A stretch of DNA of 64,000 nucleotides from Siphonodentalium dalli (taxonomy: Eukaryota; Mollusca; Scaphopoda; Gadilida; Siphonodentaliidae). The stretch's first letter is position 1; each line of letters opens with the position of its first letter. Positions 24,701 through 33,420 of this stretch are shown in pieces. A model generated the notes under the pieces. The model was not told the origin of the DNA. It saw only the letters and a program-made list of their open reading frames with translations, and did no database searches. The position numbers were made by a program, and so were the translations under genes. The stretch is from contig CP136061.1 in the NCBI GenBank assembly GCA_032622095.1, forward strand, positions 22,570,991-22,634,990, written 5' to 3'.

Positions 24701-27424
24701 ATACAGCACTGCAATTTTATATGAAATAACAGTTAACTGTCAGGCTAAATCTTTGCCCCTATCTACTCATGATAATATACGTCATTGTGTTTCGTTTCAA
24801 CGGATGATATATTGTATCGTGACGTGTGTTGAGGGGGGCGATATAACCATAGCACTGTATTGCCCATGCTGTATCCTTCACAATATTGTATGTGTTCAAT
24901 ATCAATTCGGTCAATGAAACGTATTTCCTTTGTAAATTTATTTCAGCGCACAGCGAGATTGGTATTACTGCATCAAAGAATCATTCAAGAACTGTGACAA
25001 AACGAGATACGTGAAAACAAGAGAATTCATCGAGCAGTCTCTTACGGCCGCACATCGGACATGTGATGGATGTGAGTTTCATTAACCCTAACCCTAATCT
25101 CTTACGGCCGCACACCGGACATGCGATGGATGTGAGTTTCATTAACCCTAACCCTAACCCTAATATCTTACAGCCGCACATCGTACATGCGATGGATGTG
25201 AGTTTCATTAACCCTAACCCTAATCTCTTACGGCCGCACACCGGACATGCGATGGATGTGAGTTTCATTAACCCTATGAGTACTGAAAGCATTCTATCAT
25301 GCAGTTATATAAATATACATTGAAATGATTGGAAGGTTATTTGATATTTCAAGTACACATGATTCGCTTGTAGCGTAATAACTCCAATACACGTACATGT
25401 GACCTGCGTTACTATGATATTGCTATTGAGCTGTACATGTGACCTGCGTTACTATGATATTGCTATTGAGCTGTACATGTGACCTGCATTACTATGCTAT
25501 TGCTATTGAGCTGTACATGGTGGGAACAGTTCGACGGTTTTACGGCGCCAGGCAAACATATACACGTTTATAGATATCGGCGAACGCCTGGGGAAACTTG
25601 TCGCTGTGTGGTAATTTTTGGACAGTTTTCAAGCAAATGTATCAAATAAATGTTATTTTATATGTATACTAGTCCCACATACTAATTTAAGTTATTGGAT
25701 AGTCAGTTGTCAGTGTGTGGCTTGAGTTTACGCCCCGTATCAACATAATTTTGACACGATCCTGTGTGCCACGCGTTGCCCCATCCAATTTGAATTTTAA
25801 ACCAGCCAGTACAGTTTGATAGTTTATAAACTATTAAACTGTACTAGCTGGTTTAAAATTTACTTACTTGCGATTCTGAAACATCTATTATCATAAAGAC
25901 ACTCAGACTCGATAGCAATTCCGAAGCGGTGTTCACAACCTTCCCCACCGAATTTGTGGTCTCCGATACTGAACTCAATAAACTGGGCATGTCATATACG
26001 TGGCGAAACCAAGCTGTTGGTAGCACAAAAACATTTGAAAATGCCATAAAATCAGAATTATGGACATCTATATATCAGACTGGCGTGCATCTATGGAACA
26101 ATCAAATAAATACGCATTGTATAGATGCATAAAACCAAACTTCGGCAGACCAGGATACATATCTCTCGATGATAACAATATCGTCCTGCCACTACTGAGA
26201 TTGAGAACCAGAAACAACCGTCTTCCGGTGGAAACTGGTTCTTGGACAAACACCCCATACTCAGCACGAAGATGCACTCTTTGTATGGAGGAACCCGGCG
26301 ATGAATACCACCTTGTTATGCACTTAATATGCACGGCCCTCTGCTAATTGGTCGGAACGAAGTATTGAAAGCCTACTATCACAACCGACCGAACACAATT
26401 AAATTTCATGACCTCTTCGATACAAATAACAGAAAGATCATAGTAAATCTATCAATATATCTAAAAAAAAAGGCCCAAACACTAATGATCCACTACTGAG
26501 GCTGAACGAAAAATGCCCACCCTCGTGCAACATATGTACAGTGATTCGTCCCACATACATCATATGCCACTAATAATTATACCATAGTATTATCATACAC
26601 ATATGAATATCCACGCATATGAACGTCTACATACAGATGTACAGGTACACCCCCTCGATTCATATCTATATTAATAAATACTTTCTTCTGTGTATTCCCC
26701 CATATTTGATATATATTTATATTATTCTTTCATTTGTAAATGAGGACAATACACATGTAGTACTCATGAATGTCAAATTAGACGATGAGTTTATAATAAT
26801 AAAATTGAATTGAAATTGATGACAAACTCGCCTCGTTATAATGGTTTACAGATTAACTCGCCTCGTTATAATGGTTTACAGATTAACTCGCCTCGTTATA
26901 ATGGTTTACAAACTCGCCTCGTTATAATGGTTTACAGATTAGAGCGACAAACTCGCCTCGTTATAATGGTTTACAGATTAGAGCGACAAACTCGCCTCGT
27001 TATAATGGTTTACAGATTAGAGCGAAAACACATTTCCTTTTCTGCCTTTTGTATCAATTACGGTGAATTGTCCCAAAATCACAATGACACCACATTTAGG
27101 CCGGTTGACGTTCCTATATTTACTTGCGAATTTGCACATATATATATATAACTACGTCATGGAAATAGTCCTACCTAATACAGCTACATTGACGTAATAA
27201 ACGCAGGCTTTATGTAGGCAATACAGGTAGTGAGCGGTGGATAAAACATATTATACTCACACGCATGCTTCATACCTTGTAACACTCACATTATGGACAA
27301 TGTTCTCGATCAATGCCTCATAATGACTTTACTCAATGTTGCTTATTAAATTTCAGGTTCCATCGTTCCGAAAATAGGACTGGTTGTGGCTTGCTTATTC
27401 GGATTCTTCGCTTTTAAGAAGTAA
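15680..27424 (+). CDS. Four-exon gene for a small secreted/anchored Cys-rich protein (join of 15680-15725, 22117-22204, 24947-25071, 27357-27424)
   Basis: Reading + strand GT-AG junctions gives four exons in compatible phases (1, 2, 1) and one uninterrupted 108-residue product ending in TAA. Residues 1-21 form a signal peptide (hydrophobic core after MDSK, likely cleaved after VNA). The ectodomain has cysteines at 23, 35, 44, 53, 61, 84 and 87, with spacing C-x11-C-x8-C-x8-C-x7-C-x22-C-x2-C. Residues 93-106 are hydrophobic and end in FKK, so the protein is membrane-anchored, either by one helix or by a GPI-type signal. I do not recognise the family or function. Support comes from codon phase at three junctions, consensus donors (gtaagt, gtaagt, gtgagt), acceptors (caacag, tttcag, tttcag) and a paralogous first exon at 50009. 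Introns are about 6.4, 2.7 and 2.3 kb and packed with repeats. It should be secretory-pathway targeted. Confidence 0.82.
16099..16346. mobile_element. Diverged palindrome-pair MITE (copy E) in intron 1
   Basis: TTAACCCTT at the left and AAAGGGTTAA at the right enclose two decayed versions of the gccaatgcattctc palindrome (about 16148-16216 and 16240-16284). It is shorter and older than copies B-D. A second AAAGGGTTAA end occurs alone at 16450-16459. Confidence 0.7.
16493..16640. repeat. Long palindrome in intron 1
   Basis: Arms are built on ttctattttatacgtaattt followed by atcaaccgagtt, with the reverse complement ending at 'acgtataaaatagaacgag'. The centre is near 16565. Confidence 0.85.
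16935..17460. repeat. Dispersed repeat with internal duplication, related to 38670-39440
   Basis: 'gaatttgtcctggtat' plus following sequence is duplicated about 115 bp apart within 16950-17160. The segment around 'tacaacttcagacacact' matches 38750-38780. The segment 'ttcagagcgacgac' near 17344 matches 39314. In the second locus the two parts are about 450 bp further apart. Confidence 0.65.
17461..17954. other. No gene; retroelement-tail-like start
   Basis: 'ttagattagattagattatt' at about 17559 resembles a retroelement tail in minus orientation. Otherwise nothing was recognised. Confidence 0.35.
17955..18838. repeat. 52-bp tandem array, about 17 copies (intron 1)
   Basis: The unit contains atcacacaggcaacgcgaaa and 'tcgacaaaaccatccaca' with gtaaccattt. 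Copies carry point differences and small indels. Confidence 0.95.
18985..21590. repeat. 38-bp satellite, about 68 copies (intron 1)
   Basis: The unit is ttaatgggctcatgtgtcc followed by attctgattaaacctcata. Starts are spaced exactly 38 bp. Variant types (gctattaatagg, cctagtaatgggctcac, aacgggcccat) are ordered in recurrent blocks rather than at random. Confidence 0.97.
21591..21942. repeat. Diverged dispersed repeat preceding the palindrome
   Basis: Sequence around 'cttgtcgtctgtttacatt' (21830) is shared with 24098-24120, and both sites lead into palindromes of the same family. The two stretches look like diverged copies of one element. Confidence 0.5.
21943..22064. repeat. Palindrome of the GAGTCCCCAGTTTATAGCG family
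   Basis: The arm gagtccccagtttatagcga with aaactcgtccagtaaatt is mirrored to ggggactc at 22064. The palindrome ends about 50 bp before exon 2. Related copies are at 24391-24535 and, halved, at 3179-3262. Confidence 0.88.
22117..22204 (+). CDS. Exon 2 (signal cleavage site and first three cysteines)
   Basis: Acceptor ttatttatattcaacag ends at 22116. The 88-bp exon begins by completing Trp16 and finishes GACTGCGA before gtaagtata at 22205 (phase 2). It encodes the likely cleavage site VNA/EC and cysteines 23, 35 and 44. Its last 40 or so bases plus the donor are the founder unit of the minisatellite that follows. Confidence 0.82.
22117..22520 (+). repeat. Minisatellite derived from the exon 2 / intron 2 boundary
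   Basis: The segment 'ccatgccacaacctatacaa' followed by agaagaagactgcgagtaagt, meaning the exon 2 end plus donor, recurs at 22171, 22235, 22303, 22367, 22431 and 22489 (spacing 64, 68, 64, 64, 58). Copies 2-4 keep GAGTAAGT donors and later copies decay. No acceptor-like sequence precedes the extra copies, so they supply donors and not complete exons. Confidence 0.92.
22694..23078. mobile_element. Palindrome-pair MITE (copy C), left end lost, in intron 2
   Basis: Two 69-bp palindromes (about 22707-22775 and 22857-22925) are followed by the family's unique arm and the right end GTTGGGTAAAGGGTTAA (TTAA at 23075). The left TTAACCCTTT end is not visible, so this copy is truncated or decayed at that side. 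Confidence 0.82.
23079..23891. other. No recognisable gene (intron 2)
   Basis: Nothing was supported apart from scattered 'atatgtgatcct' repeats near 23795-23850 that preface the palindrome at 23892. Confidence 0.4.
23892..23947. repeat. Perfect short palindrome (24-bp arms)
   Basis: aaaatgagaggatatggtga followed by tccc is mirrored exactly around an 8-base centre to ttttgat at 23947. Confidence 0.9.
24125..24535. repeat. Dispersed repeat ending in a palindrome (intron 2)
   Basis: This is a close copy of 2916-3266. Here the terminal palindrome is complete, from atctacaacg at 24391 to gttgtagat at 24535, with arms containing ccccagtttatagcg. Confidence 0.85.
24947..25071 (+). CDS. Exon 3 (central Cys-rich segment)
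   Basis: Acceptor tgtaaatttatttcag ends at 24946. The 125-bp exon completes Asp45 and carries the motifs DWYYC and FKNCDKTRYV and the segment TAAHRTCDG, supplying cysteines 53, 61 and 84. It ends in GGAT before gtgagtttc at 25072 (phase 1). The final 34 exon bases and the donor are tandemly repeated downstream. Confidence 0.82.
25038..25276 (+). repeat. Minisatellite derived from the exon 3 / intron 3 boundary, with telomere-like spacers
   Basis: The unit tctcttacggccgcacaccg leads through gacatgcgatggatgtgagt to ttcattaaccctaaccctaa. Copies start at 25038 (within exon 3), 25098, 25164 and 25224. Every copy keeps gatggatgtgagt, so four donors lie in series. The spacers are one to three CCCTAA hexamers, the metazoan telomere motif. 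Confidence 0.95.
25395..25519. repeat. 40-bp tandem repeat x 3 (intron 3)
   Basis: acatgtgacctgcgttacta followed by tgatattgctattgagctgt, starting at 25395, 25435 and 25475. Confidence 0.95.
25793..25860. repeat. Short palindrome (intron 3)
   Basis: aattttaaaccagccagtac and its mirror gctggtttaaaatt flank a TA-rich centre (tagtttataaacta). Confidence 0.85.
25929..26499 (+). pseudogene. LINE C-terminal fragment (frameshifted) in intron 3
   Basis: Three overlapping + frames (25929 on, 26060-26347, 26338-26499) together give the C-terminal part found downstream of the reverse transcriptase in invertebrate non-LTR elements. The pattern is LRLRTRNNRLPVETG, then a C-x2-C pair and DEYH, and finally a tract ending near a TGA at 26497. 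No reverse transcriptase or endonuclease remains, so it is a 5'-truncated dead copy with at least two frameshifts. The AT-rich 3' part ends near 26815 in an 'aaattgaattgaaattga' tail. The assignment rests on remembered family pattern and not on a search. Confidence 0.65.
26819..27025. repeat. 31/38-bp tandem repeat x 6 (intron 3)
   Basis: 'actcgcctcgttataatggt' ttacag is repeated six times. Later units include an extra attagagcgac. Short frames through the array are repeat translation. Confidence 0.93.
27357..27424 (+). CDS. Exon 4 (hydrophobic C-terminus and stop)
   Basis: Acceptor gcttattaaatttcag ends at 27356. The first two bases complete Cys87. Then come SIVPK, a hydrophobic run of about 14 residues and FKK, and TAA at 27422-27424. 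No AATAAA lies close downstream. The first AATAAA-rich stretch (about 27911-27935) falls just inside the foldback element at 27891. Confidence 0.8.
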
Positions 27425-27435
27425 TCTAAAACGCT

Positions 27436-27533
27436 ATACTACCTCCCATCATCCATGCAGTACAAGTCAGATGTCACGTGGTATACGACCTCCCATCCTC
27501 CAGGCAGTACAAGTCAGATGTCACGTATACCAT
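27436..27533 (+). repeat. 47-bp duplication in the 3' UTR of the four-exon gene
   Basis: acctcccatcatccatgcag followed by tacaagtcagatgtcacgt occurs at 27441 and, slightly changed, at 27488. It lies immediately after the stop codon at 27424. Confidence 0.9.
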
Positions 27534-27686
27534 ATTTGGACTTCACTTTCGGCGAATTTATCACAGCCAATCAAGAAACCTATTCAAGTGAAATTGTTAA
27601 TGCCAACATAAATGTGGCACATGCTAATATCAGAACAACAGATGTCATATGATGATTCCATCTGAATACGGGAACTGTGACCAGCA

Positions 27687-27746
27687 ATTTTTGACTTGCA
27701 GTATAATTTTTTGACTTGCAGTATACTTTTTTGACTTGCGGTATAC
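27687..27746. repeat. 20-bp repeat x 3
   Basis: 'ttttgacttgcagtata' repeats three times. Confidence 0.85.
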
Positions 27747-27890
27747 GTTTGTGTAACTCGATCACATTTCTATCATATTATTTCAATAACACATTTAATT
27801 TCATTTACTGAGAAGTTCTCCTTCCTGGTGTGAAAACATGGGCGTCCATTGCAAAATTACTTGCCTATGGATATATCTACCTGGTTATAG

Positions 27891-28774
27891 AACAGGAGTT
27901 TGTCAAAATGATAATAAATAATAAAATAATAATAAATATTTACAAATAGAAACATAATGAAAGACAAGGACTGTAACTAGAGGATTAGTGATTTGACCTA
28001 TAGATTTTTATTTATAATTATTTGACTAGAAAATAGGAAACGGTAAACACGTTATCGATCGTTGCGATCTCCAGATACATTGTTATTAAGACTATTATAC
28101 ATCAATCTGACCGCCTGTGACTTACATTTAGCATCGCATTGAATATTTCACCCTATGTTCTCTTTATATCGCCGCGACGTCAGGTTAATTTGCGATGCGA
28201 TGTCTTCCGATTACGATCGCCCTGTACCAAAAAAAACGGCAGCAGGTGGGATACTGCCACATTATTGTGCCAACGACCTTGGCCTTGGTGGCATGTGATA
28301 AACATACACGATAGTGTTTCCCCCTTGCTATTATGGTCGAAATCTTGTCTGTAGAATAGAAGGTGGAGGTTAGCACCCTCTATCAAGGCCAAGGTCGTTG
28401 ACACAGTATCATGGCAGTATCCTATCTACTGTCATTTTTTTCACAGGGCGATCGTGATCGGAAGACACAATATCGCATCAAACCTGACGTCGCGGGTATA
28501 TAGAGAAAACATAAGGTGATATAGTCAATGCGATGCTAAATGTAAGTCACAATCGGTCAGATTGATGTATAAAAGTCATAATAGCAATGAATCTGGAGAT
28601 CGCAACGATCGATAACGTGTTAACCGTTTCTGATTTTCGTGTTACAAAAAATTAAAACAAATATGACGCAAATCGCTAATCCTCTAGTTTCGACCCTATT
28701 CTTTATATTACATATATGTATTATCTATATTATATATTTACTATTATTTGTTATCATCTTGTCAAACCCCTGTC
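27891..28774. mobile_element. 884-bp foldback element
   Basis: The terminal inverted repeats are AACAGGAGTTTGTCAAAATG and the mirror of CAAACCCCTGTC. Self-complementarity continues through the interior, for example tcgatcgttgcgatctccag near 28055 and its mirror near 28600, and caacgaccttggccttg at 28271 with its mirror at 28383. The whole element is two arms of about 400 bp around 28332. The flanks gttatag (left) and gttgtag (right) could be a decayed 7-8 bp target duplication. It has no coding capacity. Confidence 0.85.
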
Positions 28775-29084
28775 GTTGTAGTCAGGATTCTGAGCACAAT
28801 TTGATATTTGAACATGAACATTACAAAATCCTAGAATCTAGACTGGTATCAAGCTGCAATTGTTGATAATTTCGAACCTGAAACCTGAAACCCCATAAGA
28901 TTGTAAAATGTCCACATTTTCTTGCAACTTCATGTGAACATGCCATCAAGTGTTAGAATGGCTCCCATCGCTAATCATTTCAATGCTATTTCACTGTATA
29001 CCAGTGCTTATGATCACACAAATACAGTTGTCCTTTGCTGGATTGCTGAACCAGGATCCATTTTACCCGCAATTACATGGTCAG
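28775..29084. other. No gene; fragment of a dispersed repeat
   Basis: 'caaaatcctagaatctagac' near 28825 matches the duplicated repeat at 51082-51540. Confidence 0.4.
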
Positions 29085-29500
29085 TTAAAGGGGTAATATA
29101 CACTAAATCTGGCCATTTATGGCACCATCTCCTTTTATACTCAACATAATAGATGCAACAAATGAATGATTTTGAGCCATGGATGAGTACAAAATACAAT
29201 TATGTGCTCTATGAACGATGCAAATAACATGGTAATTATAATGAAAATAAATTTATAACTGGAGTCATAAATTCATTTTCGTTATAATTACCATGTTGTT
29301 TACATCGTTCTAGAGCACATGAGTGTATTTTGCACTAATCCATGGCTTTACCATGGTTAACCAGTGATACACCCAGGTATGTCCTGGTAAACCCCTGGTA
29401 ACCCATGGCTCAAATTCATTCATTTGTTGCATATATTCTGTTGAGTATAAAAAGAGATGGTCCCATAAATGACCGGATTTAGTGTACAGTACCCCTTTAA
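29085..29500. mobile_element. TTAA-flanked foldback MITE
   Basis: It starts TTAAAGGGGTAATATACAC and ends GTGTACAGTACCCCTTTAA, with long internal complementarity (for example 'cattttcgttataattacca' and the mirror near 29230-29260). TTAA is present at both ends. A local tandem near 29340-29410 ('catggtaacc'-like) sits in the right arm. Confidence 0.82.
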
Positions 29501-30672
29501 TGTTAATTTATATATGTATACCCGATTAAGTTATTTACATGTGTTTCCATAACCAGAAATTCCATATATGGTCAAACTACCCGACTTAGAGATAACTTGT
29601 CTTGTCTTGAACATATTTGTTGTGACCCACATATATACGTAGAATATAACACATAATTGTATACACAATAGTGTGGGTACACATTGGATCGGAGCACAAT
29701 TTACCAAAGTTAGTGAGACTCCTCTCCCCTGGCATTCAGCTGCTGATGAGTAAAATCGATGATGTTAAGGATGGAATATGATGAGAGCATTTGTTTGTTA
29801 TTTGTATGGGGGTGACCGAGGGCGGCTACATGTAGGGGCACCGTCACCCAATCAAATCATGCAGATTGTTGTTGTTTTTCGTGGCTGTGACAGCGGGCGA
29901 TGTCTCACATCGATGGGAGTATATAGTGATTACTGTAATCGGATATGATATGATGAATGATTGTAGTTTCGAATAATCGCCTATTCGAGGTATCGCTGTT
30001 GTGCGGTATGCCAAAAAGGATATCTTTGATACCGGTGATGGTCACATTATGCTCGTCTTGTCGTGCCCACATACTGTTTATTGCGACACTATAATGACGA
30101 CACTATTTTAACGATTCGGCGATCGAGATATGTCGACCAACAAACTAAATACTAATATATAGACGTTATACACTCAGAACACACTTGATGGTGGCATAAG
30201 TGAGAACATATTGTTCTAAAAAGGAGTAAGACTAACGCTCTTTGTTATTCGACGCCGACGCCTCAGTTGTGCTTCTGATGCTATAAATAACCCAAGGACA
30301 GAACATACGAGCAACATTGGACATTGGACACTTCACCAGACTTAAGAATTGGCTGATTATTTTATTGTTCTGATGAAAACTCAAGTTATTATTATCCGAT
30401 AGCTTTGAAATTTAGTATATTAATTAATCCAACATACAGGTCGAGTTCGAATTTGGTTCTGACTGAGTTATGCTTTTTTTCGACTTAAAATGTGCCGATT
30501 ATTTTTTATGTCCGAATCATAAGTTAAGGGTCAGCAGCACGTTTTCCCAATTTGTTTTATTTCAAAATATATTTTCTCAAAACAAGCGATTATTGTGACG
30601 CAATATTATAAGAACTGTCGATTAGCTGAACATTATAACCACATTTACTATAATTGTATGCCACGATACACA
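29501..30672. other. No recognisable feature
   Basis: No supported gene. A short 'acattggacattggacac' near 30314 belongs to the repeat family of the next region. Confidence 0.4.
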
Positions 30673-30752
30673 GGTGTGTGAAGTTGGTTTGACGTTGGAC
30701 GTTCGTGGACATTCGCGGTGTGAAGTTGGTTTGACGTTGGACATTCGACACT
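30673..30752. repeat. 47-bp direct duplication
   Basis: gtgtgaagttggtttgacgt tggac is repeated at about 30674 and 30718. The same words ('ggacgttcgtggacattcgc') recur at 31134, inverted at 31298, and at 32116. Confidence 0.8.
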
Positions 30753-30774
30753 TACGGCGATCTTATTACGCTTA

Positions 30775-31215
30775 TTTGCAGCTTACCCGACTCGCACATG
30801 GGCACAGGAAGAACCGCTTTGTTTTGATAGAAGATGTATTGCGTGGGAATAATCTATGCTCCATAGGATTTCCCTGCTGAAATTTCTAGGTTATTGGTCC
30901 ACTGGTTTTGCCTCTACCCTCTACATTGACGACGAACTTTAGCCAGAATTTTCTAAGTCGACGTCCATTTGTTTATCTTTCGAAAGACATTCAAACAGGC
31001 ATTCAAATATATGCTTTTGGGTGCCATGGGCGTAACGAATGAAAATCATCGGCATTTCATAATGCTTGCAGTTTGTGAGATAATGGGGGTGATAAAATAT
31101 TTGGGAATACTGCTGTGAAATTGGATGGACATTGGACGTTCGTGGACATTCGCGACACGGTCTGTTTTCAATAAAATACCATATACTCGCATTTGTTGAT
31201 ATGACTGACAGCTGC
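30775..31215. repeat. Segmental duplication, copy 1
   Basis: From 'actcgcacatgggcacagga' to 'catttgttgatatgactgac' this matches 31738-32195. A partial third version lies at about 31350-31570. Small frames within are not conserved between copies. Confidence 0.9.
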
Positions 31216-31737
31216 CTTGTGCCCATACAACTCTTATTTTAAAACATCGCCTTCCTGCCAAACATATTTCCATGTAAATAATCAAATTGTTTAATGTCCA
31301 CGAACGTCCAATGTCCGTCCAACTTCACAGCCATTTTCACAAAAATATCTTCGACTCGCACATGGGTCCAGGACAAACTGCTCTGTTTTGGGCGGATGGG
31401 TATTACGTGGGAAGAATCACTGATCCATGAGATTTCCCTGCTGAATTGTCAAGCATATTCGTCCGCTCGTTTGACCTCTGCCCTCTGCCCTCTACACTCG
31501 ATTTTTTTACAGAATTTTGTAAGTCCGAATGTTCCTTTCCCCTTTGAAAAACAGTCAAACAGAAATTAAAATATGTACTTCTAAGTGACTTTTAGGTTTC
31601 TTATTCGATACATTTGAATGCTCGAAGATACCAAATACAATTGTAATATATCTGTGGTAAAAGTATTGCCTCTAATTAGACATAGAAGGGGGCAAGTTTA
31701 TTTATCGCGCTGGACATGTTAATTTTCGCTAAAATTT

Positions 31738-32195
31738 ACTCGACTCGCACATGGGCACAGGAAGAACTGCTTTGTTTTGATCGAAGCTGTATTGCGTGGG
31801 AATAAGCTATGCTCCATAGGATTTCCCTGCTGATATTTCAAGGTTATTGGTCCACTGGTTTTCTGCCTCTACCCTCTACACTCACGGCGAACTTTAGCCA
31901 GAATTCGAACGTCCATTTGTTTACCTTTCGAAAGACATTCAAACAGACATTCAAATATATGCTTCTGGCCTAATTATAGAGCCCGTTTCGGGTGCCATGG
32001 GCTTGCCTGGATGTATAACGAATGAAAATCATCGGCATTTCATAATGCTTGCAGTTTGTGAGATAATGGGGGTGATCAAATATTTGGGAATACTGCTGTG
32101 AAGTTGGATGGACATTGGACGTTCGTAGACATTTGCGACACGGTCTGTTTTCAATAAAATACCATAGACTCGCATTTGTTGATATGACTGACATT
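31738..32195. repeat. Segmental duplication, copy 2
   Basis: Matches 30775-31215, with an extra segment of about 35 bp near 31972-32010 ('attatagagcccgtttcggg') absent from copy 1. Confidence 0.9.
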
Positions 32196-33165
32196 GGCAT
32201 GCAATTTCCAGCTGTTGCACATTTTTACCAAAGTTGGAGGGTGAGAGTAAGACTCCCCTCAAAAACACCTGTCGTCACGTCCCTGTGTGTAATACACCCC
32301 TATGATAATATCACAGGCGCCACGTCCCTTCATATAAGCAAAACTAGCTTCATGGAAACCGCGAAGCATCTAAATCAACATGAAAGCACACAGAGGTGAC
32401 GATTTCGGACTGGTGCACTTTCTCCGAATGCACACCCGTCGTGTAGCTTGTTATCGCAAATGCAACGTATCATTTTGTGATATATTATAAACCTTGTTTT
32501 AACAAACTTACTTCCCCACATGACAATGATTTTGATCGGCAATATTAAAAATAATACCAGGATGACAATAAACTGATGATTGTAGTAAAATGGAGCACGT
32601 GCTCCACTCAGAATGCTTTCGGATTTGGCATAGTAAAAAGCACCGGAAATGATGAGGTTGGGAACAAAAAATTAATACAAAGAATTTCAGGTTTGTTGAC
32701 TCCTGTGGACCAAGAGCCGGTTTACATTTACACAATGGCCTTTTATTGAGGGAAACACATAATGTTCTTATATATTTCTCACAATAACGCCACCTGAGCT
32801 CAATTTCTGGGCATGGTAGACTTTCTTTCGCGGGAAACACACATGAGCCTCGCGATTACTCACTGGACGAGTATGCGATTTCGGACGGATTTAGCGGGAG
32901 CGGTGAGCCCCCAGTGATAGCAGCTTGTGAGATACATTCTTTGATGTCGGCGACATCAAACGACAGTGAACACCTACAGATACGGCGGTTAGCATACCTG
33001 CATGTCGGAAATGGATCAATCTATCTCGAATATGTCAGTTGGCAATGCTAAGAACAAAACGTATTGAGCGCTGACAGACTTGGAGCATTTGCACTCAACC
33101 CAACCATAGCATGTGGGGGTGGCGGAAATATGACTGTATACTGAATCACAAGTTTAAAACACATG
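32196..33165. other. No supportable gene
   Basis: A 110-codon minus-strand frame at 32508-32840 has no recognisable domain. A neighbouring frame has one hydrophobic stretch but is closed by a stop without a usable acceptor. Confidence 0.4.
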
Positions 33166-33420
33166 TATTCGTTCTCTAATGTCTATACAATGATGGAGAT
33201 AAGAAAATACATTACATATTTCCACAATGTATTATATATACCAGAGTTTAATTAACGGGGTGGCAGAAATGTGAACTACAGACTCTAAACTGAGTTACGG
33301 TCACAATTTTAAAGCACTTTTATTCGTTCTCTAATGTCTATACAATGATGGAGATAAGAAAATACACTATATATTTACACAATATGCATACAATGTTTTA
33401 TATGGTCCAGAGTTTAATAC
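33166..33420. repeat. Tandem duplication, about 155 bp
   Basis: 'attcgttctctaatgtctat' through 'gagataagaaaataca' occurs at 33168 and 33322, each followed by AT-rich sequence and 'ccagagttta'. Confidence 0.9.

Noticed and set aside
32508..32840. 110-codon minus-strand frame and a neighbouring hydrophobic frame near 32515-32690
   Set aside because: No recognisable domain. The hydrophobic frame is preceded by an in-frame stop with no acceptor between.
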